Shown piece after piece: positions 62,330 to 64,000 of a DNA stretch of 64,000 nucleotides; the first letter of the stretch is position 1, and each line of letters begins with the position of its first letter. A program made the position numbers and the translations under genes. The notes under the pieces were generated by a model, which saw only the letters and a list, made by a program, of their open reading frames with translations, ran no database searches and had not been told where the DNA came from. The DNA comes from DASPKT01 sp035626475 (GTDB taxonomy: Bacteria > Pseudomonadota > Alphaproteobacteria > Azospirillales > Azospirillaceae): assembly GCA_035626475.1 (NCBI GenBank), contig DASPNP010000078.1, positions 17,767-81,766 on the forward strand, given 5' to 3'.

Positions 62330-63391
62330 CTAGCGCCGGCGGGCGACCTCGTAAAGCGCCACGGCGGCGGCGTTGGACACGTTCAGGCTGCCGATGGGCG
62401 GCTTGGTCGGCAGGAAGGCCAGCTCGTCGCAGCGCTCGGCCGTCAGCCGGCGCAGTCCCTCGCCCTCCGAGCCCAGCACCAGGGCGGTGCGGCCGGACAA
62501 GTCGACCTCGTGCAGCGCGCGGGCGCCTTCCTCGGCCAGGCCGACGCACCAGAAGCCCGCCTCGCGCAGCTCCGACAGGGCGCGGGACAGGTTGGTGGCG
62601 CGGACGATGGGCACCACCTCCAGGGCACCCGACGCGGTGCGGGCCAGCACGCCGGTCACCTCGGGCGCGTGCCGGTCCTGCACCACCACGGCCTTGGCGC
62701 CGAAGGCGGCGGCGGAGCGCAGGATGGCGCCGACATTGTGCGGGTCGGTCACCTGGTCCAGCACCACGATGATGTCGGTCGGGCCGGCATTCTCGCAGAG
62801 ATCGACCACGTCCAGCTCGGGCAGCGGGGCGACCTCCACGGCCATGCCCTGGTGCACGGCGCCGGGCGGCAGCATGCGGTCCAGCCCGTCCTTGTCCATC
62901 AGCACCAGCTCGGGCCGGTCCAGGTCGAGCTCATGCGCGGCTTCCATGGCCGGGTCCAGCGCCTCCAGCCCCGATTCGGTGACGAAGAGCTTCTTCACCT
63001 TGCGCTTCGGGTTGGTCCAGGCCGCTGCCACGGCGTGCAGCCCGTAGAGGAGGTGGCCGCCGCGGCCGCCGCCGGGACGCGGCGACTGGCCGCGACCGCC
63101 GTCGCGCTGGCCGTCCCGCCGGTCCTCCCGGGCACCCTCGCGGCGCTCACCGCCCTCGGCCCGCGCGGGGCGCTCCTGGAAGCGGTCGCCGTCGGGCCGG
63201 TCGAAGCGGGGGCGGGGCGGACCCTTGGGGCCGCGCTTCGCGTCTGAGGGCGAATCAGCCGCCCGCGACTCCGGGCGCGGCTTGCCCTTGCCGCCGGGAT
63301 GCTTGCCATGGGGAGGGCGACCGGTGGGGCCGGAAGCGGCGCCGCCGGGGCCGCCGGCGCGCGGCCGGCGATCGGAACGGGTATTTTTCAT
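62330..63391 (-). CDS. rlmB: 23S rRNA (guanosine-2'-O)-methyltransferase, SpoU family
   Basis: A 353-residue rRNA methyltransferase expected to modify G2251 of 23S rRNA. The catalytic SPOUT domain has the three family motifs: VTDPHNVGAILRSAAAFGA, ALVLGSEGEGLRRL and PPIGSLNVSNAAAVALYE. It is preceded by the L30e-like RNA-binding domain (HLLYGLHAVAAAWTNPKRKV). Unusually, about 110 residues of low-complexity Arg/Gly/Pro/Asp-rich sequence come before that domain. Such tails occur in some alphaproteobacterial homologues and may bind RNA. It may be cotranscribed with tRNA-Thr downstream. Confidence 0.92.
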   Translation of the reverse strand: MKNTRSDRRPRAGGPGGAASGPTGRPPHGKHPGGKGKPRPESRAADSPSDAKRGPKGPPRPRFDRPDGDRFQERPARAEGGERREGAREDRRDGQRDGGRGQSPRPGGGRGGHLLYGLHAVAAAWTNPKRKVKKLFVTESGLEALDPAMEAAHELDLDRPELVLMDKDGLDRMLPPGAVHQGMAVEVAPLPELDVVDLCENAGPTDIIVVLDQVTDPHNVGAILRSAAAFGAKAVVVQDRHAPEVTGVLARTASGALEVVPIVRATNLSRALSELREAGFWCVGLAEEGARALHEVDLSGRTALVLGSEGEGLRRLTAERCDELAFLPTKPPIGSLNVSNAAAVALYEVARRR

Positions 63392-63474
63392 GCGCGGGAT
63401 CCTTGCCCGAAGTTCGTGTCGTTGCCAACCGAAACCGCGTTCTCCCTAATTCGACGGCGGTACCGATTTCCGTG

Positions 63475-63502
63475 TTGACTCCGAAAAATCAATTCGCATA
63501 GT
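63475..63502 (+). promoter_or_regulatory. Candidate promoter of the tRNA-Tyr - tRNA-Gly - tuf unit
   Basis: TTGACT (63475-63480) and CATAGT (63497-63502) are separated by 16 bases in an A+T-rich stretch. A G+C-rich run typical of stable-RNA discriminators follows. It ends 41 bp before tRNA-Tyr. Confidence 0.5.
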
Positions 63503-63543
63503 GCGCATCTCCGTTCCGGCCCCGGCCGGTCACGCGGTGCCTT

Positions 63544-63629
63544 GGAAGGGTGGCCGAGTGGTTAAAGGCAGCAGACTGTAAATCTGCCCGCGTCAGCGTA
63601 CGTAGGTTCGAATCCTACCCCTTCCACCA
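63544..63629 (+). tRNA. tRNA-Tyr (anticodon GTA)
   Basis: An 86-base class II tRNA with a long variable arm. The acceptor pair is GGAAGGG/CCCTTCC, the anticodon loop CTGTAAA gives GTA, and CCA is encoded. It heads the tRNA-Tyr - tRNA-Gly - tuf arrangement common upstream of secE/nusG in Proteobacteria. Confidence 0.97.
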
Positions 63630-63727
63630 TCCTCCGATGCACGGCCCCCAGGCGGTCCACCGACCCCGGGGAGACCGGGGCGTCGGTTTCCGCGTGTTCG
63701 ATTGAGGCCCAGGGACGGACGGGATCG

Positions 63728-63801
63728 GCGGGTGTAGCTCAATGGTAGAGCAGAAGCCTTCCAAGCTTACGACGGGGGTTCGATTCCCCTCACCCGCTCC
63801 A
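63728..63801 (+). tRNA. tRNA-Gly (anticodon TCC)
   Basis: A 74-base tRNA with acceptor GCGGGTG/CACCCGC, anticodon loop CTTCCAA (TCC, reading GGA/GGG) and encoded CCA. It lies between tRNA-Tyr and tuf and is probably part of one transcript. Confidence 0.97.
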
Positions 63802-63859
63802 GAGTACTTGTGACAACGCATCGGTTCGACGGGAACCGTGGGCAAAGGCGGATACGACT

Positions 63860-64000
<141 letters not shown>

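Overview
The window is about 70% G+C and densely coding. It looks like a chromosomal segment of an alphaproteobacterium, most likely Rhodospirillales and perhaps close to Azospirillaceae. The reasons are the MarR - OmpR-type regulator - EnvZ-like kinase order of petP/petR, the uvrC-pgsA-moaD-moaE operon, a two-gene methionine synthase, a cobalamin riboswitch ahead of btuB, and the tRNA-Tyr/tRNA-Gly/tuf run at the right edge. The genus is inference. There is no transposase, integrase, phage gene or CRISPR array; the content is mostly core or stable accessory genes.

Layout. 1-5 kb: petP-petR-sensor kinase (minus), ilvE (plus), and a receiver/kinase hybrid. 5-8 kb: the uvrC-pgsA-moaD-moaE operon. 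8-14 kb: a secreted amidohydrolase, a single-domain response regulator, a Crp/Fnr regulator and three small proteins, two of them secreted. 14-18 kb: methionine synthase in two parts, preceded by a perfect 20-bp palindrome that is probably an operator. 18-23 kb: a two-subunit periplasmic molybdenum hydroxylase and a large Xaa-Pro aminopeptidase. 23-30 kb: a six-gene operon with photolyase, FAD oxidoreductase, DUF1365, cyclopropane-synthase-like methyltransferase, MFS carrier and DUF3833 lipoprotein. Its promoter resembles those read by RpoE/ChrR-type ECF sigma factors, so it is probably a photo-oxidative (singlet oxygen) lipid and DNA response. 30-44 kb: the ligase-associated DNA repair set split over two places (pdeM and helicase; ligase and exonuclease). 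Between them lie an ankyrin-nucleosidase fusion, an alpha-amylase, a lipid A deacylase-like protein and a low-G+C membrane patatin.

44-51 kb: pseudouridine-5'-phosphate glycosidase, a bactofilin-like membrane protein, GNAT, N-formylglutamate amidohydrolase-like and AstE/AspA-like hydrolases, an XRE regulator and N-carbamoylputrescine amidase. 51-57 kb: a MarR regulator and the vitamin B12 uptake operon btuB-F-C-D behind its riboswitch. This ties in with the B12-dependent methionine synthase. 57-64 kb: an NTPase, a two-module pentapeptide-repeat protein, PhoU, a hemerythrin-like protein, a PAS protein, a lipoprotein/PilZ pair, tRNA-Thr, rlmB, tRNA-Tyr, tRNA-Gly and the start of tuf.

Three families of palindromic intergenic repeats are scattered through the window. 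They occupy every convergent gene junction longer than 100 bp that has no RNA gene. One family is a palindrome nested inside another, with the inner part also present alone. The observations I rate highest are the ECF-type promoter on the photolyase/lipid operon, the ankyrin-nucleosidase fusion, the repeat placement rule and the low-G+C membrane patatin.
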